Source: Bombardia bombarda
Lineage: Eukaryota > Ascomycota > Sordariomycetes > Sordariales > Lasiosphaeriaceae
Length of the DNA: 64,000 nt
Direction of reading: 5' to 3'
NCBI GenBank assembly: GCA_030512295.1
Contig: JAULSR010000005.1
Span: 1,798,001 to 1,862,000, forward strand
Shown: piece by piece, positions 22,024-33,468 of the stretch
Layout of the letters: each line of letters opens with the position of its first letter
How positions within the stretch are numbered: the first letter of the stretch is position 1
Program-made: the position numbers and the translations under genes
The notes under the pieces: generated by a model
The model's input: only the letters and a program-made list of their open reading frames with translations
The model's database searches: none
Told to the model about the DNA's origin: nothing

Positions 22024-22565
22024 TCATGGGTTCCCAAGAGTAAAGGCGACGTTGCCAGCACTTGCACCGCCGATACAGGTCCCCGACATGCTCCCCGTGG
22101 GACACACAGCCCTCGCGGCGCGGATACACTGCTCCCAGCGGCCCTTTGAGATGTTGATTGTTGCCCCGGAGTTGACGGCATTCAGCTTGAACAGAGCAGT
22201 CCCCGACTGGCCCGTGGTCGTAGCCGGCGCGCCGCCGCACTTTGTGATTTTCCCCGCGATGCCGCCGCAGATTCCAAGCTCGGCCACGTTTAGGTCGTGA
22301 AAGACGATGTTGCTATATCATATGTTTATTAGTATGACTGGTTGTGTAAGATGTGTTTGTAGGTATATACTTGCACTTTGCGGTCTATACACTTCACACC
22401 CGTGACGGCACTCGGGTCTACCGTCGTCGAGGCCCGCATCCTCAAGACCTCGTAATGCGACTGCGGTACAATAACCCGCGGAGCCAGGTGTAGATACTGG
22501 GGGGCCGCGAGACAGACGGCCGCAAGGGCCAGGATAAACTGGAGGATCATGGTGGAGGACAACAT
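22024..22565 (-). CDS. Small secreted cysteine-containing protein, 153 aa (effector-like)
   Basis: I do not recognise a family. Exons 22565-22393 and 22312-22024 are joined by an 80-nt intron with donor GTGTAT, branch site TACTAAT and acceptor ATATAG; the junction reads AVTGV-NNIVFHDLNVAELG. The N-terminus is a clear signal peptide with hydrophobic core MILQFILALAAVCLA, probably cleaved near Ala-Pro-Gln. The mature part (about 130 aa) has five cysteines: GICGG, ITKCGG, EQCIRA, AVCPTG and GTCIGG. It is rich in Gly, Ala and Thr. The odd cysteine number would leave one unpaired. Size, secretion and lack of a known domain fit a secreted effector or cell-surface protein, but that is inference. A TATA-like stretch (ATATA/TTTTATAT) lies about 130 bp upstream. 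Confidence 0.78.
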
Positions 22566-23987
22566 CTTGGCGACCTTGGCGGGCAGATCAAGCTTACACT
22601 CCTTATATGGTTGAGTGATTGCTGGAAACAAGGAGGACGTGCAAAAAGACTTGGCGATGAAAACAACACAAACGAGGTCAAGTCGATGGAAGAGGTGCGT
22701 GTATATAAAATAAGAATATGGACAAGAAAAGAAAAAGAAGCAGCAGATACCAGATCTCTGTAGAAGCGAACAAAAAAGGGGAAACTGAACACGCTCTGTT
22801 GCACACCAGTGTTCAAGTTTGCGATGTCGTTCCAAACAAAAACAAGATGGCGAGAGGGGGGATGCGGGCATCCGCGTGGTTTTCTACTGCTTCATCTTCA
22901 GACTTTCCTTGCGCCCTTGGTGCCAGGGTGTGGGGATCTACCCGTGGATGGTATCATTGGAAGAGGACCTGGTAACTATCCCAGGTACAGGTGGGATAGT
23001 GTAGATTCTCGCTGGCGTTGGTGGCTACTGGCCACGCAACTTTGGTATGAGAAAGTCAGATATGAATCCATAGGGCCATCAATTCTCGAAAATCAAGCAC
23101 CCAAGAGTCAAGACATGGATCTGGTCGTCCTTGGCTCGCTCGCCGCTCGAGCATGATCGGAGCAATCCATCCAGATCCTATTGATATTTTGGGATGCCCC
23201 ACAGCTTCTTCGTCCTGCACGGGCATCACAAACAAGAAAGACGATCGGGATCCCGTAGTGGGGGTTAGTTCATGGTTCGGCCGTCCGTCTCATGGGCTGA
23301 CATTGTCCGTTGAGTTGATGGGACGAGGGGATGAAACGAGTCCAGTGGTCCACCTCAGAGAAGCGATGTTCCAGCTGCAGGCTAGATTGACCAATCAGCA
23401 GTCCCCACTGTGCCCCTACAAGCCAAGCGCTGTGCCCCCCATGTCGACTTCCAGTGCTTCCATGGGTGGTGTCATGCAGCAGCGGTCCCTGAGTGGAAGC
23501 CTGTGAAACAACTGAACGGTCTGGTGCTTTGCCGATTGGATTTGGTTCACTCCGCGACAGACAGCCAGCCAAATGCACATGTGAAATGCTGGTTGGGTAT
23601 CATGAACAGTTGTTGATGCCTTATCTGGAATTGTATAAAGGTGCGACTCAAAAAAGTGATTATAGTTGCCGACTGTTACAGGAAGGTGATGAGATTCTGC
23701 AGTTCACAGACTTGGACGAACAGAAAGTTCACAGGCGACCATTCGGCGTTTGGTCTTGAAGTGAGTGCTTAGACTGATCTACGAAGCAACGGGGATCCTC
23801 GCCCGTGCCTCATGCGATGAGCCGCCGAGAAGGCGGAGAGAGGTTCTGGGAAGGTCGCAGATATTCCACCATTCGCATCTCGTTCCCTTTATAGCTTCAT
23901 ATCAACTAATAGGTAGTTAGCCCCAAACATATGTCCCGATGGCCTTCTTACTGTGACATTTATACCAACAGGTCCATACGTGAACAG
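22566..23987. other. 1.4-kb gap upstream of the small secreted protein gene
   Basis: Short overlapping open frames occur on the plus strand (for example 23153-23506), but their composition is unlike the genes here and none is recognisable. I see no supported gene. Confidence 0.5.
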
Positions 23988-25460
23988 TCATCTCCCAGGC
24001 CTGCGGCCCCCACACAACCCGCAAACACCACAGTCCCCAGCATTCCGATACTGGGTACCTCGACAGGTTTGACTCTTACACGCCCAGGAGCCTGGTGCTT
24101 TCTTCTGATCGAGAACATTGGCACACATGGCGCAAGTTATTGATCTACCTTGATTCGCAAACGAACAAACTGAACAAGTATCAAGACCTGATGCTTCTAC
24201 TTGTGGATCGGGAGGTGGCGCATCATTCGACTTTGCCGGTTTCGGTTCGGTGGGCTCCCGTTTGACACGCTTAGACACAGTCTCTTTCTCCTTCCGTGCA
24301 ATCGGCACTTTGGCCAAGACCGGTCCTAGACTCTGACTTGCTGGTGACGACGGCTCGACCTTGACTCTTGTGTTCCCCGACCGAAAGCCTTGTAACTCGA
24401 GCAGCTCCTGCTGCGCATCCTGATCTTGGGGATTTTCGTCCTCGCAGACCTTGGTCATGCCTCTCCCCTTCCCATCCAGCATCCTCTTTCCGTTAATATC
24501 CAGGGCATCAGTCTGTTCATCGTAGTCCTCGCCACTGTCTGTCTCGGACCCGTTGTCGGTCTCCTCCTCATCCTTCACATCTACCTCCTTCTTCTGTTGA
24601 TCGAAGCGAGCCAGTGCCGCAGCTGCCCTCAGCTCCCGACCACGAGCGCTCCCCGCAACGCGAGGCTTGGCAGCCACCTTCTTCCCCTTCTCCAGCTTGA
24701 CCTTGACCTCGGCGTCCTCCCCAAGTGCGACGCCATTAGCTCCAAACTTTTTCAAGATTCGGCGCTCCTTCTGCTCTTGGTACGTGAGCACCTTCTTCGC
24801 CTTCCTTTTCCTCCCCCGAGACCGGTAGGTGCCACCGCAGAGATGCTCTGGGAGCAGCTCGCCGGGCTCAACTCGGTTCTTCTCGAACTCGCCTGTGGCG
24901 AGCAGAGCACCTCGGCCCCAGAGACCCTCCCCGGTGTAGCGACGTGACCAAAGCCCTCGCATTTTCTCCGCGTACTCGTTCCTGACAGCCCAGAATGCCC
25001 TTGAGTGGTTCATCTGCTTGCAGTGAGCCAGCCTAGTCGAGACCCTTTGTCAGTCACGTTCTTTCGTATGAGCCACTGTGCGGAGAACAAACTCATGCAT
25101 CATGACCATCTGTACATAGTCAAAGGGCAACCAGTGCCCAGAACGGGCCTTGAGAACAAGCTGAATGACCTCGCCCGCGTTGAAGTTGCGCCCGACAAAC
25201 TCGGGGTTGGGCTCATACTCCTCCAGCGACATGACCGACAGGTGGTCTTCCTTCATGATGGGCACTGCGCATGGATAGAGAGTTAACACCTGTTCATTTT
25301 TCCAACAAGGTAAATGGTTACACTCACAACATTGCGCTGCAAGCCTCTCGAGGAAGTCCTGCGCGATTGCCTCGTCTGGTCCCTTCAAGGGCTTGATGAA
25401 GACGATGCGGTCATTTGGCTGCGACTTCTTCGCGTTCAAACGCTGGATACCGATAGGCAT
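23988..25460 (-). CDS. WSS1: WSS1 DNA-dependent metalloprotease (WLM domain)
   Basis: Wss1 (SPRTN-related) cleaves proteins covalently trapped on DNA and acts with SUMO and Cdc48. Exons 25460-25328, 25264-25093 and 25032-23988 give 449 aa. The WLM zinc-metalloprotease motif HELAHCKQMNH (His101, Glu102, His105, His111) is formed exactly across the second intron, which strongly supports the splice model. It is followed by HSRAFWAVRNEY, typical of the family. The middle is charged and disordered. The C-terminus has two RanBP2-type zinc fingers, CSVCSFANQGRSITCAMC and a degenerate one starting WACKSQTCRG and ending CGVCGLCG. Introns have donors GTGAGT and GTTTGT; the latter is weak but required. 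The start MPIGIQRLNAKKSQPNDRI is chosen over an upstream in-frame Met (25493) because it matches the family start. Confidence 0.93.
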
Positions 25461-26177
25461 GGTGAGAGGGAGTAGTATCCAGTCATAATCCAATCATGAT
25501 CTTCAGCGCTCCAATCGTGCAACATTCAAAAACCAAGACTGACAAAAAGAAAGGTCAATATTCGTGCCAGCGCAGCGATGGTCAATGATTGTAGAATGAC
25601 AAAGGCCCCGCCACCACGCGTCAGATCCGAGGGTTCGTGTTGAGGGGCAAACGCCTGGTCACATGAACAAATACGTATGAATCAAAGGGCTACTTATGCT
25701 TATTTTCACAACTTATTATGCATAGCTTTTATGCGAATGCATAATAAAGCCAACAACAAATACCACCCATATATTCTATATGCCCAACCCATATCCGTAC
25801 ATCTTCAACAACAAAGATCCATCTCATCAACTGAAAATCTTCAATCCTCTCACAAAACTCACTTCGCCTCCCCATACCAACAAAAAACATGAAACCTAAG
25901 CCCAGTCTCGTGCAGAGTAAACAAACCAAAAAAATTGTTAAGCCATCATCTTCTATTTGGACGCTGGCCCCAAAACCAAGTCCGGGAGCATAATCACTCC
26001 ACCAACCTCTCCTATGCTATACTTTTTCTACTCTAGATCTAAGGTCTGCCTTTCTAAAAAAGCCATCCTTTTTACCTCTAAAGCCGGTATGCTCTTTTAC
26101 CCATCAATGCTGTCCGTGATGCAGAATCTGGCCACTTTGTCAGATGTTTAGACCCCATAATGTCTTTTACCAGCCTC
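25461..26177. other. AT-rich gap between APE2 3' end and WSS1 start
   Basis: No gene is seen. The stretch from about 25660 to 26170 is clearly more AT-rich than its surroundings and holds the 3' flank of the aminopeptidase gene. It contains a perfect 11-bp inverted repeat at 25713-25747. Confidence 0.55.
25713..25747. repeat. Perfect 11-bp inverted repeat (hairpin)
   Basis: TTATTATGCAT at 25713-25723 and its exact complement ATGCATAATAA at 25737-25747 flank a 13-nt loop. The site lies about 430-465 bp past the stop codon of the minus-strand aminopeptidase gene. It could be a 3'-end or insulator-like structure; function is unknown. Confidence 0.7.
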
Positions 26178-28962
26178 TTACGCACTGTACCCATTGTCCT
26201 TCACCCAAGCAGCGACATCTGCCTGGTCGCGCTCAATCCAAGATACCTTAGACCGGATAGCATCGAGGCTCTGGGCCAGAGACTGGTCGAAGCCGTTGGT
26301 GCTCTTGCCCTCAAAGAACTTCTTGACCTTCTCCAACTGTTCCTTCTTGGTGAATGATGATGTGAAAATGGTAACCAATGTGCCTAGCATGGACAATGCA
26401 GGCGGGAACCTCTTGACGAGCTCATCCCAGTTCTCCGTCATCCAGGTGAACAGAGCCTCAACTCCCTCGGGGTGGCTGCGAAGGCCGGCCGTCGGCATGT
26501 AGATGTCCTGGTCCTTCACCTCGCCACTGAAGAGCATACCTAGCGTTTGCTGGATGAGTTGCGGGTCCTTAGCCCGTCCAAGACAACGCAAAGCCGTGTT
26601 ACGCTCGTCACCATTTGTCGATGTGCGGTAGAAGTTGAGAATGGCATCATACTATAAAGAAGTTAGGTTTTCAATCTTCAAATAGGGAGGGATAACAGCA
26701 AAATATACCTCTGCCTTTCCGCCGTACTTCAGGGCCATGCTGAAAACGCTACCGCGAATGTTGGGGTGGACTGCCGACTTATCGCCAGCCATGTACTTGT
26801 TGAACATCTCCTTAGCTGCCTTGATAATAGTCTTGTCTCCGCAGAGTCCCGCATTTCCGAAAAGCATCGCCTTGAACTGCTGCTCAATGTGCCCATCCTT
26901 CTCTGTGAACTCCCAACCCATCTCATGCGCCTTGGCGCTGACGAGCTCCCGTTGGAAGGTCTCCAGTCCATCACGCACCGCCTTGTCCTCAAAGATCCAA
27001 GCACCCTGGACAGAAGAAACCCGCGAAATGAGCTCGTTCCAGACAACGAACTCAGTCTCAGAGTCAAACTCCTTCAACAGGCTAAGAACGCCCGAGGTCT
27101 TTCCATAACCCGAAGTGGCCAACGCACCGGCGTCAGCAACCATGCCAGCTCTATCTTCAACGCTAAGGAGTCCCTGCTTGGCAGCAGCTCCCAGCTTCAC
27201 CAGCCTCTCAGGGGAATACGATGTGCGGTACAGTCCAGTGTGGTTTGCGTTCAACTTGAAAAAGTCGTTGCTCGGTACTTGGAATGTGTCCTCGCGCTTG
27301 CTCAAAGTCAGGTCCGTATCGACGCCATCCTTGGTGCGAAGGCCAAGGAAGACGGGGAAAATGACCTCATCCTCCTCGGGCTTGGTGTCTCCAGTGCGCA
27401 GGAAGCGGTTTTGCTTCAGCTCGATGGTGTTGTTATCCTTCTCCGAGACCGTTACCACGGGGAAACCGATATGCTTGGTCCAGACATCCATGACCTCCTC
27501 CACACTCTTGCCGCTGGCCTCGCTGAGAGATGCCCACAGATCGCCGGTTTGTGTGTTTCCATAAGCATGCTTCTTGAGGTAGCGTCTAACTCCTTCCAAA
27601 AAGGTCTCCTCGCCAAGATAGGTCGAGATCATGCGGAGGACGCAAGAACCCTTGGAGTACGAGATAGCATCGAAGATCTGGTTGATCTCATCCGCCTTCT
27701 TCACAGGTACCTCGATCGGGTGACTGCTTCGGAGGGAATCCAGGGCAAGGGCGCGCTGAAGGTTGTCCGTGACGTAGGATTCCCACACCTTCCACTCGGG
27801 GTAGAAGACATTGCACGAGTACCAAGAAGCCCAGGTCGCGAAACCCTCGTTGAGCCACAGGCCATCCCACCAGTCCATGGTAACCAAGTTACCAAACCAT
27901 TGGTGAGCCAATTCATGCTGAACAACCTCGGCAACGCGCTCCTTAGTCGCCGCGCCACTGGCCTTCTCATCCAGAAGCAGGTCGACAACTCTGTAGGTGA
28001 CAAGTCCCCAGTTCTCCATAGCACCCTGGGCGAAATCGGGAATAGCTATCTGGTCCATCTTGGGGAGAGGGAACTCGATACCAAAGACCTTTTCGTAGAA
28101 CTCCAGGGTCTTGGCAGCCAAGTTAAGCGAGAAACGGCCATGCTCGATGTTTTGTCCGGGAGGGGCGTAGACGCGGACGGGTACGCGGAAGTCGTTAGTC
28201 TCGATGCAGTTCAGCTCGCCAACGATGAACGCCACCAAGTACGTGGACATCAGCGGCGACTTGTTGAACGTAACTGCCTTCTTGGTGCCCTCGACGTCCT
28301 CCTCAGAAGCAACGTCCATGTTGCTGAGGCAGGTCAGCTTCTTGTCGGCAATGAGCGTGACAGTGAACTCGGCCTTCAACGACGGCTCGTCAAAGCAGGG
28401 GAAGGCCCGGCGGGCATCGGTAGGCTCCATCTGGCTGACCGCCATGATTCCCTCGGTGCCGTCGGCGTTCTTGTATGTGGAGCGGTAGAAGCCAGCCATC
28501 TTGTCGTTCAGCTGGCCCGTGAACTTGATCTCCAACTGCGCCTTGCTGCCCTTGGAGACGGCATTGTCAAAGTCGAGCTTTGTGGTCTGGGTGGCCTCGT
28601 TATACGAGACTGTAGGCGCCGAGCTATTTCCATTCTATTATCAGCCCGACTGGTCTCGTCTCCCCGAGGGAAGGGTCGCGTGCAGTACGCGCAGCGTCGC
28701 AGGATCAAACTGACCTAACCGTCTGGCCGGCAGAGGTGACTGTGGCACTGTGGATGTCGAGCTCCAGGGTGTGCAGTGAGATTGACTTGGAGTCATCGGC
28801 GACGTCGAGGTCAATGAGCACGGTTCCGTCAAAGGTCAGCTTCTTGAAGTCGGGCTCGAGAGTGACGTGGTAGTGCCGCGGGATGACATTGGCGGGGAGC
28901 AGCTCGCGGCCCTGCACATTGACCCCACCAGCCACCTCGGCGAACGCATTGGTTCGGCACAT
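26178..28962 (-). CDS. APE2: M1 zinc aminopeptidase (APE2/AAP1 type)
   Basis: Removes N-terminal residues from peptides and is a cytosolic/periplasmic or mitochondrial enzyme in fungi. Exons 28962-28715, 28623-26709 and 26651-26178 give 878 aa, the usual length. It contains the exopeptidase motif GAMENWG and the zinc motif HELAHQWFGNLVT (His319, Glu320, His323), followed by the third zinc ligand in WLNEGFATW. N-terminal block is GRELLPANVIPRHYHVTLEP. The C-terminal ERAP1-like helical domain ends WIERDQADVAAWVKDNGYSA. Introns of 91 and 57 nt use donors GTCAGT and GTATAT; both preserve frame. An in-frame upstream Met at 29058 would add 32 mostly basic residues (MSTFCRHKPLSDSRSIRLRS...), which could be an organelle-targeting extension. 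An intron with a GTAAGA donor near 29219 may lie in the 5' UTR. Confidence 0.96.
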
Positions 28963-29058
28963 GTTGTTGCGACGGTGCGAGCAGTAACGGACCGGCGGGC
29001 TACGAAGTCGAATTGATCGAGAATCGGAGAGTGGTTTATGACGACAGAAAGTCGACAC

Positions 29059-31585
29059 GGTTGTTGAAGAGTAAAATCGTCTTGGGGACGTCGAGTAACT
29101 GCGGGGTGCTTTAGCACGACTTTACCCAAGGTACTGTGCAGCAGAACATGGGATACCGATGGGGACGGGGCGTGGGTCCAGGTAGATCATCGGTGCTTGG
29201 AGGAGCCCGTCTCTTACCGTGAAGTGAAATTCCTTGCGGGTTGCGCGCGGCTGGGCTGCTGTTTCGCCGCTGATGCTGCTGATGTTGCGATTGCCGCTGT
29301 TACCAGACTCCGTCGCGCTCCGTGACAGGCAGGCTGTAGAGATAGAGATGAACGAAGCATGGCCAAACGAGAGCAAGAAGAACGAATTATAAACCTATTT
29401 GTACAGTGGGCCCAGCTATCGTACACCACACAAGTTGAACTACTACGCACAGAACTTGTTCAGAAGCTTCATGCGCCAGACAAAGTCCCAGATGACCAGG
29501 CCGGGAAAAAGGACCTGTAGGTAGTGCACATGCGCCCTGCGATTTCCTGCCTGGCGGCCCCTGCAGCCCCTGTCGCTGAACGCACGAGCCTCCGTTTCCA
29601 TCGACCTGCCGAAACTGCGGGTTGATGCGCCAGGGCCTTTCGAACCGCCAGCGCATTCCCTGACGCCAAGTTATTGAGGTATGCCACTTTTGGCAGGCGG
29701 TCTGACAGCTGCCCCCCTCAACATCCTTTCTCGTAGTCAGGTTTGAGGTTCCAATGGTACGGTCGATGAAAAAGGCCTCCGCATTGGGTCCGAGAGCATG
29801 GCCGATTAATCAATTGAGCTTGTCGAGTATGTCTGGGAGGACGACGATGAAAAGCTTATGTCGCTTCATTGTTTGCTTGGCTGTCAGTCATCCGGTGATT
29901 GCTGTTTCGGTTGGACAACAGCACAGATCATTACATCTGGTCTGCCCTTCGTCTCGATGTTGTCCACTGACCCGACAGATCTCGTAAGACTTCCTTGAAT
30001 TAATTTAAGAATCGGTTGTGCAACTAAAATTGCCTGCGAGTTTTATATGTAATAGGAACGTTACTCTGTTCTATGACACAGGTTCGGAAGTCGTAACTTA
30101 AGTAAGGTGATCACGCTACTCATCCCATCGACCACCACCCATACCAATACGCTTCTCCCAGCCGACTAACCTAACTTAGCCAGGCCAAGTATGAGAGGAA
30201 AGCCCGGTCTGCTGATGATGGCCCGTTGGCTTCAGTCACCGAGAGGTACCTCTCCTAGTATGGGACAAGTGGGGGTAACAACACCTTTCTACAAGATCTA
30301 CATAAATGCCGCAGAGTCTTGATGACCGCGCATCTAGGTACATGATAAAATCAGTTTCCACGACAATGATGCATTCACCATGACTTTGGCGAACAACGAA
30401 ACAAGGTTAGAAATAGAATTAGGCAGCTTGCGCACTCCATTCTTGACACTACTCAAGTGCCTAGCACCTTAGCTTATCGGCCGCAGCAATCATAGGGAGG
30501 GGCCATGAAGCTATGATGGCCCGGACACAGGAAGCTTCGAAGCTGTGAAGCATCCACGTCAATTGTCGTAATCTCAACAACGAGGGAAAGTTTTTCTGAA
30601 CATCAATTGTAGGCAAACATCCCGCGTTCAAACTCGGTCCTTGGGTGCTGCTGCCCCCATGCAGCTCAACCCGGTTTCCATTTTTTTTTTCAAGCCTGCA
30701 CTGGCCAGGATTGGACAGCGTGCGATTAGATTCCGGCCCGCAAGGATCCGAGCCCTTTGCTGCGGGGTAGCTACTGCTACTGCCCTGAGCTGCCCAAGCT
30801 GTCCGCCCTACGTGGATTGATGGAGGGGTTAACAGTCGCATCCAAGCAATTGACTTCCGGAAATAGAGACCGTCGCGTAGGCCTAAGCATCGGAAGCAAG
30901 AACAATGGATACAACTCCCAGGTTATATAGCAAGAGGGATCTTCATGTGAGATTCATATGCAGATGAATGTGTGTAAGACGACACCACTGTTATCGAGGA
31001 AAGAGGGTCCGAGGCCGGATTCGCGCATGAGGAGGGTGAGGAGGAGGCTGCAACAGACTGCAACAAACCGGCACGCCCGTAAGCCAGAGGTCAGGAGCCC
31101 TCAACGAGACTCGGAGGTCAGTCTCGGAGTCCCACCTGCAGGCCAAACTGGTTGACTGGTTGACTGGTTGACTGGTTGACGACTTGACGACTGGTTGGGC
31201 TCCATTGGCAAGTAGACTGTACCTGGTCAGAGATGTCACCGCAATACGCCACCTGGAACACGAGATGAGTTGCGGCTGGGGCCTGGATCTGTCTAACTGT
31301 CCCTGGGGCAGTCCGACAACCGGGAGCTCGTGCTTGGCATTCATCAACGTGAGCTAACGTGAGGGTCGTCCCTTCTACTTGCTTCTCTGGCGAGGATCAC
31401 CCCACCAAAGCTTGCCCCTCCCTTGGACTTGTTCGCCCTGCTCACAGATCTGACCAAAAGCTTCTTCGGCGCCAAGCAGACCACACCACCTCCTGGACCT
31501 GTTTCTTTTCCTCTCCTCTCCCAAACCACTCCTCTCAACCTCAACAACACATCATCAAAAACTCACCCCCTCAGATTCATCTCAG
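29059..31585. other. 2.5-kb divergent region between APE2 and enolase
   Basis: No supported gene. It holds the APE2 promoter side and the enolase promoter. A 14-bp palindrome GAGAGGTACCTCTC lies at 30241-30254 and an 8-bp tandem repeat at 31147-31197. The last 230 bp before the enolase 5'-UTR intron are pyrimidine-rich, as in many highly expressed fungal genes. Confidence 0.5.
31147..31197. repeat. 8-bp tandem repeat ACTGGTTG
   Basis: Four perfect head-to-tail copies (31147-31178) and a fifth copy after an 11-bp degenerate spacer (31190-31197). It lies about 440 bp upstream of the enolase 5'-UTR intron. Confidence 0.85.
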
Positions 31586-32011
31586 GTACGTATTCGTGAT
31601 GCCCTTTTCCTCACCCTCAAGTCATCCACCCGTCTGTCTGCTGTTCGTCGTCTCCTTCAACACCCCCTTCGCACCGGAACCCCGCCATGCCCTGTCTGAA
31701 GGGATTTTGATGACGAATATTCCTTGCGGGATATTATGACTCCTATCCTCCTCGCTCACTTTGAGCGAATTTCATCTGATTGGGGCGTATAAACTTGACA
31801 AGTCGCGCTTGGTCGCCCTTGTTCACTGCTTCCTCTGCATCCTTTCATCTTCATCCCCCGTTCCTCCCACTATCAAGACAGACAAACAGACAGATAGACA
31901 GCTGCCGTCCCAGTTAGCTTCCCCCTCCTTGTTGCAGCGGTGTGTGGCTCACGGCTCTCGTTCGGTTCGGCTATTCAATATGCGAGTCAGCTAACACTCA
32001 ATTGCCGGCAG
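31586..32011 (+). other. Probable 5'-UTR intron of enolase (426 nt)
   Basis: Donor CAG/GTACGT at 31586, branch-like CTAAC at 31991-31995 and acceptor GGCAG at 32011, just 11 nt before the enolase start codon. Long leader introns are common in fungal glycolytic genes. No transcript evidence is available here. Confidence 0.65.
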
Positions 32012-32022
32012 AGTAATCCACC

Positions 32023-33468
32023 ATGACCATCTCCAAGATCCACGCTCGCTACGTCTACGACTCCCGTGGTAACCCCACCGTCGAGGTCGACGTTGTCACT
32101 GAGCTCGGCCTGCACCGCGCCATCGTTCCCTCGGGAGCGTCCACTGGTATGCCAGATCAGTCCCCAAAATTTCGGGGAGAAGACGACACAGGCTAATAAA
32201 ACGATACCCAACAGGCCAGCATGAGGCTTGCGAGCTCCGTGACGGTGATAAGACCAAGTGGGGTGGCAAGGGTGTCCTCCAGGCCGTCAAGAACGTGAAC
32301 GAAGTCATTGCTCCTGCGATCATCAAGGAGGGCATCGACGTCAAGGACCAGTCTAAGGTTGACAAGTTCCTCATTGACCTCGACGGAACCCCCAACAAGA
32401 CCAAACTTGGCGCCAATGCCATCCTCGGTGTCAGCTTGGCTATTGCCAAGGCCGGTGCCGCTGAGAAGGGCGTCCCCCTCTATGCCCACATCTCGGATCT
32501 TGCGGGAACCAAGAAGCCCTATGTTCTCCCCGTCCCCTTCATGAACGTCCTCAACGGAGGGTAAGTTTCTGATCGATTCGAGATATCATCCCCGGAGAAA
32601 GATTGCTGACAGTTTTTGCAGTTCCCACGCCGGTGGCCGTCTGGCCTTCCAGGAGTTCATGATCGTTCCCTCTGCCGCTCCCTCTTTCTCCGAGGCTATG
32701 CGCCAGGGAGCTGAGGTTTACGCCCAGCTCAAGAGCCTCGCCAAGAAGAAGTACGGCCAATCCGCCGGCAACGTCGGTGACGAGGGTGGTGTCGCTCCCG
32801 ATATCCAGGACCCCTATGAGGCTCTCGAGCTTATCACCGAGGCCATTGAGAATGCTGGCTACACCGGCAAGGTCAGCATCGCCATGGATGTTGCGTCCAG
32901 CGAGTTCTACAAGGAGGATGTCAAGAAGTACGACCTCGACTTCAAGAACCCCGAGAGCGACAAGAGCAAGTGGCTCAGCTACGAGGAGCTGGCCAACCTG
33001 TACGCCGAGCTGTGCAAGAAGTACCCCATTGTCAGCATCGAGGACCCCTTCGCTGAGGATGACTGGGAGGCGTGGAGCTACTTCTACAAGACGCAGGACA
33101 TCCAGATCGTCGCTGATGATCTGACCGTCACTAACCCTCTGCGCATCAAGAAGGCCATTGAGCTCAAGGCTGCCAACGCGCTCCTTCTCAAGGTCAACCA
33201 GATCGGTACCCTGACCGAGTCTATCCAGGCTGCCAAGGACTCTTATGCCGATGGCTGGGGCGTCATGGTGTCTCACCGCTCCGGCGAGACCGAGGATGTG
33301 ACCATCTCGGATGTCGTTGTCGGCATTCGCGCTGGCCAGATCAAGACCGGTGCTCCCTGCCGCTCTGAGCGCCTCGCCAAGCTCAACCAGATCCTCCGCA
33401 TCGAGGAGGAGCTCGGCGACAACGCCATCTACGCTGGCGAGAAGTTCCGCACTGCTGTTGTCTTGTAA
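32023..33468 (+). CDS. ENO1: Enolase (phosphopyruvate hydratase)
   Basis: Converts 2-phosphoglycerate to phosphoenolpyruvate in glycolysis. Exons 32023-32146, 32215-32560 and 32622-33468 give 438 aa, exactly the fungal enolase length. Introns of 68 and 61 nt have donors GTATGC and GTAAGT. N-terminus is SKIHARYVYDSRGNPTVEVD. The mobile catalytic loop SGASTGQHEACELRDGD is built across intron 1. The metal-binding and catalytic regions are DDLTVTNP and the signature LLLKVNQIGTLTES, followed by VMVSHRSGETEDVTISDV. Pyrimidine-rich leader, a UTR intron and very biased codons (AAG, CTC, ATC) suggest strong constitutive expression. Confidence 0.98.

Noticed and set aside
22566..22871. Longer N-terminus for the small secreted protein starting at 22871
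   Set aside because: It would bury the clear signal peptide behind about 100 unrelated residues; the start at 22565 is more plausible.
26766..28718. 650-codon open frame antisense to the aminopeptidase
   Set aside because: It spans coding exons of a clear M1 aminopeptidase and has shadow-like composition; strong codon bias creates long antisense frames in this genome.
30080..30110. String resembling the 3' end of small-subunit rRNA (AAGTCGTAAC)
   Set aside because: The similarity ends after about ten bases and the flanks do not match rRNA.
31147..31197. Repeat array considered as CRISPR-like
   Set aside because: Units are 8 bp and directly adjacent without spacers; the genome is eukaryotic.
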